Source: Sphingomonas sp. UV9 (GTDB lineage Bacteria > Pseudomonadota > Alphaproteobacteria > Sphingomonadales > Sphingomonadaceae). From it: 64,000 bases of DNA. The notes below the pieces were generated by a model. That model saw only the letters and a program-made list of their open reading frames with translations, was not told the DNA's origin and made no database searches. The position numbers and the translations under genes are program-made. Of the stretch, positions 44,549 through 53,148 are shown piece by piece; positions within the stretch are counted from its first letter, which is position 1; every line of letters begins with the position of its first letter. The stretch lies in assembly GCF_004101245.1 (NCBI RefSeq), contig NZ_SCIN01000002.1:62001-126000 (forward strand). Reading direction: 5' to 3'.

Positions 44549-47500
44549 TCAATCCGTTGTATCGAGATAGGAAATTTCGGCAGTATAATCAGATAGCATC
44601 ATTCCGCCTTTTTCGCATGGGCGGAGGCTAGCGTACCTGCGTCCGGTATACGATCGGCCAGGAAATTCAGAACACCTCAGCCAGATCGCTGATTGAATAG
44701 TCGTCCGTGTCATACATGCGTCGCTGCTCCTTCTGCTGACGATCCGACAGCTTGCACTCTTCGCAGACGGCGTCTCAGAAGCTGTCTCCCCGTGTTCGCG
44801 AAGCATGCAGAGCGCGTTGACGAGCATCATTTCCGGAACAGTCCGGCACTGAATCTCAAGAAGAAGCGGGCTCGCGAACACGACAGCCGAGACCTGCGCA
44901 CGCGAAACCGCCACGTTGATCCGGTTCAACGAGAACAGGAAGGCGATGTCGCGTGGCAGTTCCTCGCCGCTCGACGTCGTCATCGAGACGAGGCAAACGG
45001 GGGCCTCCTGACCCTGGAAGCGGTCGACGGTGCCTACGCGAACGGCGGCGGGAAGTGCGGTCCGCAGCGCGTTCACCTGCGCGTTGTACGGCGCGACCAC
45101 GAGGATGTCGCCGTGGCCGACCACGCGCTCCACACCGTCGCGTGCCCGGTAGGTCGACCCGACGACCTTGGCGATCTGGGCCCTGATTGCCTCTATCTCC
45201 TCGGGACTGACCTGCGAACGACCGAGATGCGGGACCGGGCGCACGCCCGCGCCGACGAGGGAGACGCCGTCCACAGTGCGCAGATCCTGCCCGGACGCCG
45301 CATCGTCTGACAGCAGACGGTCCTCGTACACCGCGCGGGAGACGAAGCTGCAGATGGCAGGGTGCATCCGGCGGCTCACCGGCATGAAGATGCCGCGGTC
45401 GCCCGGCACCACGCGATGCCCGTCGATGAGATACTCGAGGCAGGACTCGCCGCTTCGTCCGGGGTGCGTTCCTTGAAGTGGCTGCGGCAGCTGCATCGGA
45501 TCGCCGACGAGCACGAGGTTACGCGTGGAGCGGGACATCGCGAGGATGTTCGCGAGCGACACCTGTCCCGCCTCGTCGACGAAAAGGTAGTCGAACGCCG
45601 GCGCGGCATAGCGCGCGAAGTGCCAGGCTGTCGCGCCGACGACATGGGCGGCAGCGATCTCCGGGGCGTCGTTGTCGGAGACGAGGTCGATGCCGGGATG
45701 GCCGTCGTCATCGCCGTCGTCGGCCGCCTTCCGCACGACGCGGCAGTGCACTCTCTCGCTGGCGGCGCGGGTCGCGACCGCCTCGAGCAGGTTGCCGATC
45801 GCGCTGTGGCTGTTCGACGAGACGGCGACCCGCTTGCCCGCCCGCACCAGGTCGATGATCGACAGGGCACTGACGTAGGTCTTGCCGGTGCCCGGCGGTC
45901 CCTGGATCGCCAGCGTCGTCCGATCCATCGCGGCGATCGCCGCGCTGGTCTGCGTCGGCAGATCGCCACGTGGATCGACGATGCCTCCGGGCCTCGGGCC
46001 GTCATCGAATGACGGCGCCTGCCGCGTCAGCAGCTGTTCGACGGCGCGTGCCAGCCCGGTGTCGCCGATTATCTCGTCGGTCACCGCGGCGATCGCGGTG
46101 CGCAACGCTCCGTTGGCGATGGGTTTGGACGGGATCAGGTCCAGCGTGTCGGGGAGGGGACCCTTGGCGGTGGACCGGCGGAGGACGAGCACGCCCGCCT
46201 CAGCGTCCATCTGACGCAGGTCGACGTCCTCGGGCATCGCCGCCGGCTTGACGCACGGCTTCTTGCCGGCGCGAAGCTTCGTCTCCTGCACCGGAAAGCT
46301 GTAGGTCCGTTCGAACGACTTCGCCGTCACCTTCACCGGCGCCCCGACCGCCACGAGCCCCTGGATGCAATCGAGGTCGTCGACCAGCTCCTCGCTCTCC
46401 TGCGCCAGCCGGTCGAAGATCGCCCACCACGCCGGCTTGTCCTCGCGCTTGTGGAAGAAGGCGAGGTCCAGGAGCAGGTCGGCCACATCGTCGCCCAGGC
46501 GCAGGCGGACGGGTTGGAGGCGCTGACGCAGCGTCTCCACCTCCGCGTCCTCGACATCGACGTTCGACAGCGCGCCGGCGTCCGGAACCTCGCCGAGCTG
46601 CGGCCACGGCATGCCACCGGGACGCACGTCGCGGACGAGCCAGTCGCGCAGCAGCTGGGTCGAGATGCAGTCGGTCCGGTTGTAGTCGTAGATCTTGGCG
46701 AGCAGTTCGTCGTCGCCGGCCTCCCGCCAGTTCTCGTAGAACACCACGCTGGCGCCGGCGGAGGCGACGTCCGCGTCTCGCTTCTCCATGTAGAATGCCT
46801 CGAGATCCTTGATCGAATAGCCCTTCTCGGACGCGATCAGCGAACCCGCCACCACCTTGAACAGATCGACGAAGCGGCGTTCCCGCTGGAGCTGATCCAT
46901 CGCGGCCTCGCCGACGCGGTGCTCGGCGGTCAGACGGCGCAGCGCCGCGATCTCGTAGTTGGCGTAGTGGTAGACCCGCGCCCTGGGGTGGCGTCGGAGG
47001 TGCTCGACGAAGAAGTCGAGGAGGTCCGCGACCGATCGACCCTCCGCATCGCGGTCGTGCGCCCAGAAGGCGCGGAAGGTCCAATCGCCGTCCTGTCGGA
47101 ACCATACCCCGTGCAGATACTCGAGACCGCCCTCGTAGTAGGGGTCGCCCTCGATGTCGTAGAACAGGTCGCCATCGTCGGGCTCGGGCAGCAGGCCGAA
47201 GCCCTTGCCTGGCTGGTAGTCGCGCAGTTCGAAGCCCGGCAGTCCACCGGCCCGGCGTGCCATTTGCAACCTCGCCTGGGTGCGCAGCCGGTCCTGCGTG
47301 TCCGCCGACAGCTTGGGTACGCGCCCGTCGATCGTCGCCAGCCCGGTCAGCGTGGTGACTCCGGCCGCCTCGAACTTGCCGCGCTGCGACTTCGTGATGC
47401 CCGCCACCAGCGACAGGCTGTCGGTCCGTTCCCACTCCCCGCGACAATGGTCGTTCCAGCGACACAGTGCGCATGAGGACACCGGGTCTGCTCGCGTCTC

Positions 47501-48109
47501 GGGCCGCTCCTCCAGGAATTTGCCGAAGACGACGCGGGCATGACGCGCGTAGGACGCCACATCGGCCAATCGCACCGTGAAGCGGCTGCCATCACCCAGC
47601 TGGAGGTGAGCCGCTTCCGGCCTCACACCCTGAACGTCGGCCAGCAGGTCGGAGTAGAGAGCCAGCTGGAGGACGTGCTTGGGATCGGGCTTGCGCTTCA
47701 GCTTGGTGTCGACAACTTCGTAGGACCATGCGCCGAGCGAGGACGGGCGATCAACGCGTTCGAGGAAGTCCGAGTAGCCGCCCCATGGGCCGCCGAGCAT
47801 CGCGCCCTGGAATATCACGTCCGGCCCTGCCAGCATCGCCTCGCGGGTCAACTCGACCGACCTCTCCACGGATAGGCCGTCCCTGGGGATCTCGACGATG
47901 GAGCGTCCCGACGCCCGGAGCCCATCGAGAAACGCCAGCTCGTGGGCGTCGCCCTGCCGCTGAAGCAGGGCGGCTTCGTCCCTGTCCGCGGCCGGGACGA
48001 TGTCGCCGACTTCCATCAGGCGCAGATCGAGCGTCGTCGCGTGGCGACACCCCTTGAACCGCATCAGGTCGGAGGCCGATAGCCGCAACTGTCCGTCGAG
48101 TAGGCGCAT
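44549..48109 (-). CDS. RecB-like nuclease fused to UPF1/Dna2-type SF1 helicase (TM0106 family)
   Basis: An 1186-residue multidomain enzyme. It starts with a RecB-type PD-(D/E)XK nuclease (YEVVDTKLKRKPDPKHVLQL, about residue 130) and a CALCRWNDHC cysteine cluster. An RNase-H/YprB-like exonuclease domain follows (LFYDIEGDPYYEGGLEYLHG about 315; VYHYANYEIAALRRLT). The SF1 helicase comes last: Walker A GPPGTGKTYVS (about 738), Walker B FVDEAGQVSLAN, VGDPMQLPQPL, and VGTVDRFQGQEAPVCLVSM. The family end, MLVNALCMLRE, is followed by about 75 unrelated residues, explained by the resolvase remnant overlapping its 3' end. The start at 48109 has an AGAGGA site. It is divergent from the WYL gene across a 63-base region holding a shared operator. 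Confidence 0.9.
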   Translation of the reverse strand: MRLLDGQLRLSASDLMRFKGCRHATTLDLRLMEVGDIVPAADRDEAALLQRQGDAHELAFLDGLRASGRSIVEIPRDGLSVERSVELTREAMLAGPDVIFQGAMLGGPWGGYSDFLERVDRPSSLGAWSYEVVDTKLKRKPDPKHVLQLALYSDLLADVQGVRPEAAHLQLGDGSRFTVRLADVASYARHARVVFGKFLEERPETRADPVSSCALCRWNDHCRGEWERTDSLSLVAGITKSQRGKFEAAGVTTLTGLATIDGRVPKLSADTQDRLRTQARLQMARRAGGLPGFELRDYQPGKGFGLLPEPDDGDLFYDIEGDPYYEGGLEYLHGVWFRQDGDWTFRAFWAHDRDAEGRSVADLLDFFVEHLRRHPRARVYHYANYEIAALRRLTAEHRVGEAAMDQLQRERRFVDLFKVVAGSLIASEKGYSIKDLEAFYMEKRDADVASAGASVVFYENWREAGDDELLAKIYDYNRTDCISTQLLRDWLVRDVRPGGMPWPQLGEVPDAGALSNVDVEDAEVETLRQRLQPVRLRLGDDVADLLLDLAFFHKREDKPAWWAIFDRLAQESEELVDDLDCIQGLVAVGAPVKVTAKSFERTYSFPVQETKLRAGKKPCVKPAAMPEDVDLRQMDAEAGVLVLRRSTAKGPLPDTLDLIPSKPIANGALRTAIAAVTDEIIGDTGLARAVEQLLTRQAPSFDDGPRPGGIVDPRGDLPTQTSAAIAAMDRTTLAIQGPPGTGKTYVSALSIIDLVRAGKRVAVSSNSHSAIGNLLEAVATRAASERVHCRVVRKAADDGDDDGHPGIDLVSDNDAPEIAAAHVVGATAWHFARYAAPAFDYLFVDEAGQVSLANILAMSRSTRNLVLVGDPMQLPQPLQGTHPGRSGESCLEYLIDGHRVVPGDRGIFMPVSRRMHPAICSFVSRAVYEDRLLSDDAASGQDLRTVDGVSLVGAGVRPVPHLGRSQVSPEEIEAIRAQIAKVVGSTYRARDGVERVVGHGDILVVAPYNAQVNALRTALPAAVRVGTVDRFQGQEAPVCLVSMTTSSGEELPRDIAFLFSLNRINVAVSRAQVSAVVFASPLLLEIQCRTVPEMMLVNALCMLREHGETASETPSAKSASCRIVSRRSSDACMTRTTIQSAIWLRCSEFPGRSYTGRRYASLRPCEKGGMMLSDYTAEISYLDTTD
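44628..44774 (-). pseudogene. C-terminal remnant of a serine recombinase (resolvase)
   Basis: In a frame different from the helicase, the minus strand reads CKLSDRQQKEQRRMYDTDDY, SISDLAEVF, a stop (TGA at 44667-44669), then ISWPIVYRT. This matches the resolvase HTH end (SISDLAELFSVSRPTVYRTL type). The stop and the absence of the catalytic domain mean it is dead. Its upstream edge coincides with the point at which the helicase gene loses homology to its family. Confidence 0.65.
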
Positions 48110-48141
48110 TTTACAGTCCTCTTCGGCTTTCCGATATCGTA

Positions 48142-48161
48142 TATGGGTGACAAATTCTGTC
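48142..48161 (-). promoter_or_regulatory. WYL-cassette operator, copy 1
   Basis: TATGGGTGACAAATTCTGTC on the plus strand. Its complement recurs at 49207-49226 with one difference. Read toward the helicase gene it is GACAGAATTTGTCACCCATA, with a TTGTCA element that could serve as a -35 box, ending 32 bases before the helicase start. The ends GACA-N5-TGTC form a short palindrome. Confidence 0.7.
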
Positions 48162-48172
48162 GGGGAAGAGTC

Positions 48173-49165
48173 GTGTCGTTCGCGAAGGCGCAGGAACTGC
48201 TGAGGCTGGCGATGATGTCGACTGGTCGGCGAGGCGTGACGCTCGACGACATCGTCGCGGAGTTCGGGTGCTCTGAGCGGACGGCCCAGCGCATGACCGC
48301 TGCGGTGCAGTCGGCCTTCGCGCAGACGGACTATTGGATCGGCGAGGACCGGCGCGCCCGGTGGCGGATACCCGCCCGGCACATAGCGCACCTGCTGACG
48401 CCGTCCTCCGACGAACTCGTCGCCCTAGCCGAAGCGATTTCGCTGCTCGACCACGCCGGCATGAAGCAGGAGGCGGCCCGCGCCCGCAGTCTTGAGCGGA
48501 AGGTGCGGGCGCTTATCCCGCCTGAGCAGGGAACGCGTCTCGACGTCGACAAGGAGGCCGTGCTCGAGGCGCTCGGTCACGCCGCGCGCCTTGGACCCCA
48601 ACCGGCCGCCGACGAAGAGGTCGTCGAAGCGATATACGACGCCTTGAAGGGGCCGTGCCTGCTTCGCATCCTGTACCGCAAGCGCGACGAGGACGATCCC
48701 AGCGAACGCGTGGTCGCGCCGCACGGTCTGCTGCTCGGCGTCCGTCGCTATCTTGTCGCGCGCGACACGGCGAAGGGTCCGAACGCGAAGCTGCAGCACT
48801 ACCGCGTCGAGGAGATCTACCACGCGGAGGCGCTCGATCAGACGTTCGAGATCGATCCCGCCTTCGATCTGAAGCGCCATGCCGAGAAGGGCTTCAGTTC
48901 CTACGAGAGCGAGAAGGAATATGGCGAAGTCGTCTGGCGATTCCGACCGGACGCCGCGGCCCATGCCCGCCGCTACGTCTTCCATCCCACGCAGAAGACC
49001 GAGGAGGCCGACGATGGTTCGCTCATCGTGCGGTTCAAGGCCTCCGGACATCTTGAGATGACGTGGCACCTCTACGCATGGGGCGACGCCGTGGAGGTAC
49101 TGTCTCCCGAACCCCTCCGGAAGATGGTCAGCGGCTTCCGTCGTGCCTTCCCGGCTTTGCCGTAG
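48173..49165 (+). CDS. WYL-domain transcriptional regulator
   Basis: A 330-residue regulator: N-terminal wHTH (VTLDDIVAEFGCSERTAQRM, about residues 21-40), a WCX-type middle, and a WYL domain (LLRILYRKRDEDD, then APHGLLLGVRRYLVARDT). WYL proteins bind nucleic acid or nucleotide ligands and often control DNA-repair and defence operons. I choose GTG at 48173, which has GGGGAAG just upstream. The ATG at 48143 would place the operator copy 48142-48161 inside the coding region. The gene sits between the two nuclease transcription units, with matching operator copies on both of its sides. Confidence 0.9.
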   Translation: MSFAKAQELLRLAMMSTGRRGVTLDDIVAEFGCSERTAQRMTAAVQSAFAQTDYWIGEDRRARWRIPARHIAHLLTPSSDELVALAEAISLLDHAGMKQEAARARSLERKVRALIPPEQGTRLDVDKEAVLEALGHAARLGPQPAADEEVVEAIYDALKGPCLLRILYRKRDEDDPSERVVAPHGLLLGVRRYLVARDTAKGPNAKLQHYRVEEIYHAEALDQTFEIDPAFDLKRHAEKGFSSYESEKEYGEVVWRFRPDAAAHARRYVFHPTQKTEEADDGSLIVRFKASGHLEMTWHLYAWGDAVEVLSPEPLRKMVSGFRRAFPALP

Positions 49166-49206
49166 CGGATCGGTCCGCGACGATCGCGGCGACATTTTCC
49201 GAGCAT

Positions 49207-49226
49207 GACAGAATTTGACACCCATA
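49207..49226 (+). promoter_or_regulatory. WYL-cassette operator, copy 2
   Basis: GACAGAATTTGACACCCATA, 19 of 20 bases identical to the complement of copy 1. It reads toward the SbcD-like gene and ends 42 bases before its start. The internal TTGACA (49215-49220) is a perfect -35 sequence. Both copies therefore have the same polarity relative to the nuclease gene they precede. Confidence 0.72.
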
Positions 49227-49268
49227 TGTGCGACGACGCTTGATCGACACGGAACGGATTGGTGAACC

Positions 49269-50387
49269 ATGAAGATGATCCACACGGCCGATTGGCAACT
49301 CGGTAAGCCCTTCGCCCGCTTTCCGTCGGACGTTCGGAGCGCCCTGACCGAAGCCCGGCTCGATGCGATAGATCGGATCGCGGGCGTCGCCGCGGGCACC
49401 GGGTCCAATCATGTCGTCGTCGCCGGCGACGTGTTCGACAACGTGGATCCGGGCGACCGGATCGTCGGGCAGGCCGTGTCCCGCATGGAGCGTGCCGCCG
49501 TTACGTGGTGGCTCATGCCGGGTAACCACGACCATTCACGCGCCGGCGGTCTGTGGAGCAGGGTCCGACGCTTGGCGCCCGCCAACGTCCGCATCGTCGA
49601 CACGCCCGAGCCGGTGGAGATGGAGGAGGGTGCCTGGCTGCTGCCGGCACCGCTCGAACACCGGAAGACGGTCCTCGACCCCACCGCCGCCATGGTTGAC
49701 ATGGCGACTCCGCCCGGGTCGCTCCGTATCGGCCTGGCGCACGGCTCGATCACCGAGTTCGGCGCGACCGGCGAGAGCTCCAACATCATACCGCCGGATC
49801 GGGCGCGCTCGGCCGGTCTCGACTATCTGGCCCTTGGCGATTGGCACGGCTTCCTCGCGGTCGGGAATCGCACCGCGTACAGCGGTACCCCCGAGACCGA
49901 CCGGTTCGGACGGGACGAGCCCGGCGCCTGCGTCGCCGTGGACGCACGTGCTGGAGACGCGCCCGTGTTCGAACGCGTCGAGACCGGCCGCTTTCGCTGG
50001 CTTTCACGACGCTGGGAACTGGCGACGGTAGAGGATCTGGAGCGTGAACTGGGAGCGCTCCGCGACGAGGAGCGCCTCTCGGACGTGCTCCTTTCGCTCA
50101 GGCTTGGCGGCGTCGCCAGTCTGGCCCAGCGCGTCGATATCATGTCGATCGTCGAAAGCCACGTCGCGCACGAACTCCGACACCTCGACCTCGATGCGGA
50201 GGGCTTCATCGCGAAACCCACCGTCGAGGACGTCGCCCGGATAGACGTGCAGGGGGCGCTAGCCGCAGCGTCCACGATGCTCCAGGAATTGGCTGACGGT
50301 GGTGGGGCGAACTCCCATGTCGCCTCCGCCGCGCTTGAGAGGCTCTACGTCGAGGCGATGCGGTACGACGCGGAGGCTGCGGGATGA
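49269..50387 (+). CDS. SbcD/Mre11-like DNA exonuclease subunit
   Basis: A 372-residue calcineurin-like phosphoesterase of the Mre11/SbcD group. Metal-binding motifs are in order: HTADWQLGKPF (residues 5-15), VVVAGDVFDNVDPGD, MPGNHDHSRAGG, GLAHGSITEFG and LALGDWHGF. All five are intact. With its SbcC-like partner it should cut DNA ends, hairpins or branched structures. It is translated with the ATPase gene, overlapping it by four bases. Operator copy 2 precedes it, so it is probably under WYL control. Confidence 0.92.
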   Translation: MKMIHTADWQLGKPFARFPSDVRSALTEARLDAIDRIAGVAAGTGSNHVVVAGDVFDNVDPGDRIVGQAVSRMERAAVTWWLMPGNHDHSRAGGLWSRVRRLAPANVRIVDTPEPVEMEEGAWLLPAPLEHRKTVLDPTAAMVDMATPPGSLRIGLAHGSITEFGATGESSNIIPPDRARSAGLDYLALGDWHGFLAVGNRTAYSGTPETDRFGRDEPGACVAVDARAGDAPVFERVETGRFRWLSRRWELATVEDLERELGALRDEERLSDVLLSLRLGGVASLAQRVDIMSIVESHVAHELRHLDLDAEGFIAKPTVEDVARIDVQGALAAASTMLQELADGGGANSHVASAALERLYVEAMRYDAEAAG

Positions 50388-53014
50388 TCATCCGGTCGCT
50401 CGAACTGGCCAACTTCCGCAAGTTTCGCGATCCGCTGCGGATCGAGGGCTTCACCGATGGTCTGAACATCGTCGTCGAGCCCAACGAGATGGGCAAGTCC
50501 ACGCTTCTCGAGGCACTGCGCGCGGTGTTCTTCATCCGCTATTCGACGAAGAACGACCTGACCCGATCCTTCCTGCCGAAGGGGGACGACGTCGCCCCAC
50601 GCGTCGCCGTCGGCTTCGAAGTGAAGGGGCAGGCCTGGACGCTCGAAAAGCAGTTCATCCGGTCGCCGAGCGTGCGGCTCACCGGAGCGGGCGGCCGCCG
50701 CGACAGCGAGGCGGCCGAGGACGCCCTGCAGGAGCTCCTCGGCTTCGAGCGTGGAAACAATCGGAGCAGCGACCACGAGACGCGAGGCCCGCTCGGCATG
50801 CTCTGGGTCGAGCAGGCCAGCGCGTTCTCGGTCGAAAGCCCGAACCGCCTGGTGCGCGACACGGTGCGCGGCGTGCTGGAAGCCGAGGTGGGCGCGGTTA
50901 CGGGAGGACGGCGGTTCGACGCCATTCGCGCCAGCGTCGATACGGCGTACCTGGCATTGCGCACGGCGGGGAACGGTAAGTCGAAGGGAGAACTGGCGGC
51001 GGCCGAAGCCCTGGTGACGTCGACCGCCGAAGCGCGCCGACAGGCGGAGACCGTCTTTCGCGAGTACGAGCAGTCTCTGACCGAACTCGATACCGCCAGG
51101 GCGCGGCTGAAGATCGTTCAGCGCGATCTCGTCGATCCGGAAACGGTCGAGGAGCGACGCAAACTCGTGGCGGACCAGAAGGTCGCGGAAACGGCCGCCC
51201 TGCGATCCACGGCCGCGGAGGCGGAGCACGGGCGGGCTGACGAGGTCGCGAAGACGGCGGCGGCGAGGATCGAGCGCCTCGACCTGGTCGAGCGTCGCGT
51301 GGGCGAGGCCGGTATAGCCTTGGACCTCAAACAGATCGCGAAAGACGAGGCGCAGTCGGCCTTGGACAAGGCGAGCGACGACGAGAAGTCCCGCAGGTCG
51401 ACGCTCGACGACGCCCGCGCCGCACGACGGATCGCGGACGACGCGGTCACCGGCGCCAACGAGCGCGTCCGCGAGTTCTCGACCGCCGCGGCGGCGCGGC
51501 GTGCGATCGATGCGCGCAACGCCCTCACCGGTCTGGAAGAGCGCGAGCGCGATCTCGCCGTCGAGTCCGAGGGGGCGGTCGACAAAGGCGAGCTCGGGAA
51601 ACTGGCGGCTCTGGAACGGGCCGCGATCGAGGCGCGGGCCCGGTTCGATGCCGGGACGGTCAAGGTCGAGATCGATCTGGCCGACGGTGTGGATCTCAGG
51701 ATCGACGGCAAGCCGAGCGATATCTCGAGCGCCGACGTTCTGACCGTCACCCGCTTCGAGATCGTCGGAGCCGGAACCATGACGGTGACGCCGCCGCAGG
51801 GATCGGGGCGGTCTATCGACGTCGAACTGGCAGCAGCCCGTGACGAAGTCGCCGCAGCCCGCCAAACGCTCGGGGTGGATTCGCACCCCGCAGGCGTCGC
51901 CCGGAACGAGCGGGCCGCCGCCGCGACGCGCGAGCTGAAGGCTCTTCGGGCCCAGATCGCTGCGGCCTGTCCGGGTGACCAGACCATAGGCCTCGGTCCG
52001 GGAGCCGATGCGCTGCGCGCCTTCGTTGCCGAACTCGGCGACGGAGTCGGCGGCGGAAGCGCACCGGTGGACGACGTCTCGGGACTCGAGAGGGGATCGG
52101 CGGAGGCCAAACTCGCGGAGGCGACCGCGATGGGACGGCACGAGGAGGCGCGCTCGGCGCTGTCCAAGGCCGAGACCGCGATGGCGACCGCGGCCGCCGA
52201 GCTCGCGTCGGCGATACGAGATTCCGAGGCGGCTTCCGAGGATGTCCGGGTCGCCCGCGAGATCGGAGACCGGGCGACGTTGGACGCCGCGCTCGCCGAA
52301 GCGCAGCGCGAACGCGCCACGAAGCTGGAGGGATGGGAGAAGGCCCGCGAGGGGTCGCAGGCGTTCAACCTCGAAGCGATCGCGCGACGCATCGAGAACA
52401 TCGACCGCTCGACCGCTCGGGCCGGACAGGAACAGCTCGATCTGACGGCGAAGATCGCATCGCTGGAGTCGTCCGTGGCACGCGAGGGGACCTCCGGGCC
52501 GGCCGGTCGCGTCGCCGAGACCCGGGAGCAGGAAAAGGCCGCGACCGCGAGATGCGAACGGCTGCGGGGCGAGGCGGACAAGCTGGAGCTGCTGCGTTCC
52601 ACTCTCACGCAGGCCGCGAACGACGCGTCCAAGACGTTCCTCGGCCCCGTGACCAGGCGGGCGGCGGGATACATCGGGCAATTGCTGCCCGGTTGCCAAC
52701 TGTCGTTCGACGACGGGCTTGGACTGGCGGGCGTGACCCGGGCGGGCATCGAGGAGACGTGTGGCGACCTCAGCAAGGGCACGCAGGAACAGCTCGCCAT
52801 CCTGACGCGCCTGGCGTTCGCGGACATGCTGCTGGACGACGGGGCGCCGATCTCGCTGATCCTCGACGATCCGCTCGTGTATTCGGACGATGCGCGCTTG
52901 GAGACGATGACCGACATACTGCAGGAGGCATCGAAGCGCATGCAGGTCATTCTGCTGACCTGCCGCTCGAAGGCGTTCCGCCACGTCGACGCCAATCGGA
53001 TCACCCTGCCGTGA
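50384..53014 (+). CDS. SbcC/Rad50-like coiled-coil ATPase
   Basis: An 876-residue SMC-like AAA protein. Walker A is VEPNEMGKSTLLEALRAVFF (NxxGKST, residues 34-40), the variant common in YhaN/SbcC-like proteins. A central region of about 600 residues is Ala/Glu/Arg-rich coiled coil with no clear zinc hook CxxC. The C-terminal ATPase lobe has the signature LSKGTQEQLAILTRLAFAD (about 797) and Walker B ISLILDDPLVYSDDARLETM (about 824). It should clamp DNA and drive the nuclease subunit. The missing CxxC hook is a departure from classical Rad50 and SbcC. Confidence 0.9.
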   Translation: MIIRSLELANFRKFRDPLRIEGFTDGLNIVVEPNEMGKSTLLEALRAVFFIRYSTKNDLTRSFLPKGDDVAPRVAVGFEVKGQAWTLEKQFIRSPSVRLTGAGGRRDSEAAEDALQELLGFERGNNRSSDHETRGPLGMLWVEQASAFSVESPNRLVRDTVRGVLEAEVGAVTGGRRFDAIRASVDTAYLALRTAGNGKSKGELAAAEALVTSTAEARRQAETVFREYEQSLTELDTARARLKIVQRDLVDPETVEERRKLVADQKVAETAALRSTAAEAEHGRADEVAKTAAARIERLDLVERRVGEAGIALDLKQIAKDEAQSALDKASDDEKSRRSTLDDARAARRIADDAVTGANERVREFSTAAAARRAIDARNALTGLEERERDLAVESEGAVDKGELGKLAALERAAIEARARFDAGTVKVEIDLADGVDLRIDGKPSDISSADVLTVTRFEIVGAGTMTVTPPQGSGRSIDVELAAARDEVAAARQTLGVDSHPAGVARNERAAAATRELKALRAQIAAACPGDQTIGLGPGADALRAFVAELGDGVGGGSAPVDDVSGLERGSAEAKLAEATAMGRHEEARSALSKAETAMATAAAELASAIRDSEAASEDVRVAREIGDRATLDAALAEAQRERATKLEGWEKAREGSQAFNLEAIARRIENIDRSTARAGQEQLDLTAKIASLESSVAREGTSGPAGRVAETREQEKAATARCERLRGEADKLELLRSTLTQAANDASKTFLGPVTRRAAGYIGQLLPGCQLSFDDGLGLAGVTRAGIEETCGDLSKGTQEQLAILTRLAFADMLLDDGAPISLILDDPLVYSDDARLETMTDILQEASKRMQVILLTCRSKAFRHVDANRITLP

Positions 53015-53148
53015 GCGAAGTCACACGCCTTCGCGTCCAATACGGACAAGCAGGGTTCGGCGCTTCCAAAATTGCATGGCGATAACTCCGGCTGATCCAG
53101 AAAACGGAGCCGATCAATTCAAATGCAATACGTAGCGAGGTACGTGGC

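Noticed and set aside
48143..48172. ATG at 48143 as the WYL start
   Set aside because: It would put the shared operator inside the coding region; GTG at 48173 has a better ribosome site and still includes the whole HTH.
45200..48300. Long frames in other registers over the helicase-nuclease gene
   Set aside because: All are Arg/Ala/Pro-rich shadows; only one frame carries the nuclease and helicase motifs.
49191..49206. TTTTCC near 49193 as a fourth AATTTTCY-N5-RGAAAA site
   Set aside because: The second arm (RGAAAA) is absent after the 5-base spacer.
50345..52984. 879-codon open frame on the minus strand, opposite the SbcC-like gene
   Set aside because: Arg/Leu/Gly-rich shadow of the high-GC coiled-coil gene; no family motif, while the plus strand has complete ATPase motifs.
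53071..53129. ATTGCAT and ATGCAAT inverted 7-mers before paralogue B
   Set aside because: Short, separated by 45 bases and AT-biased; can arise by chance.
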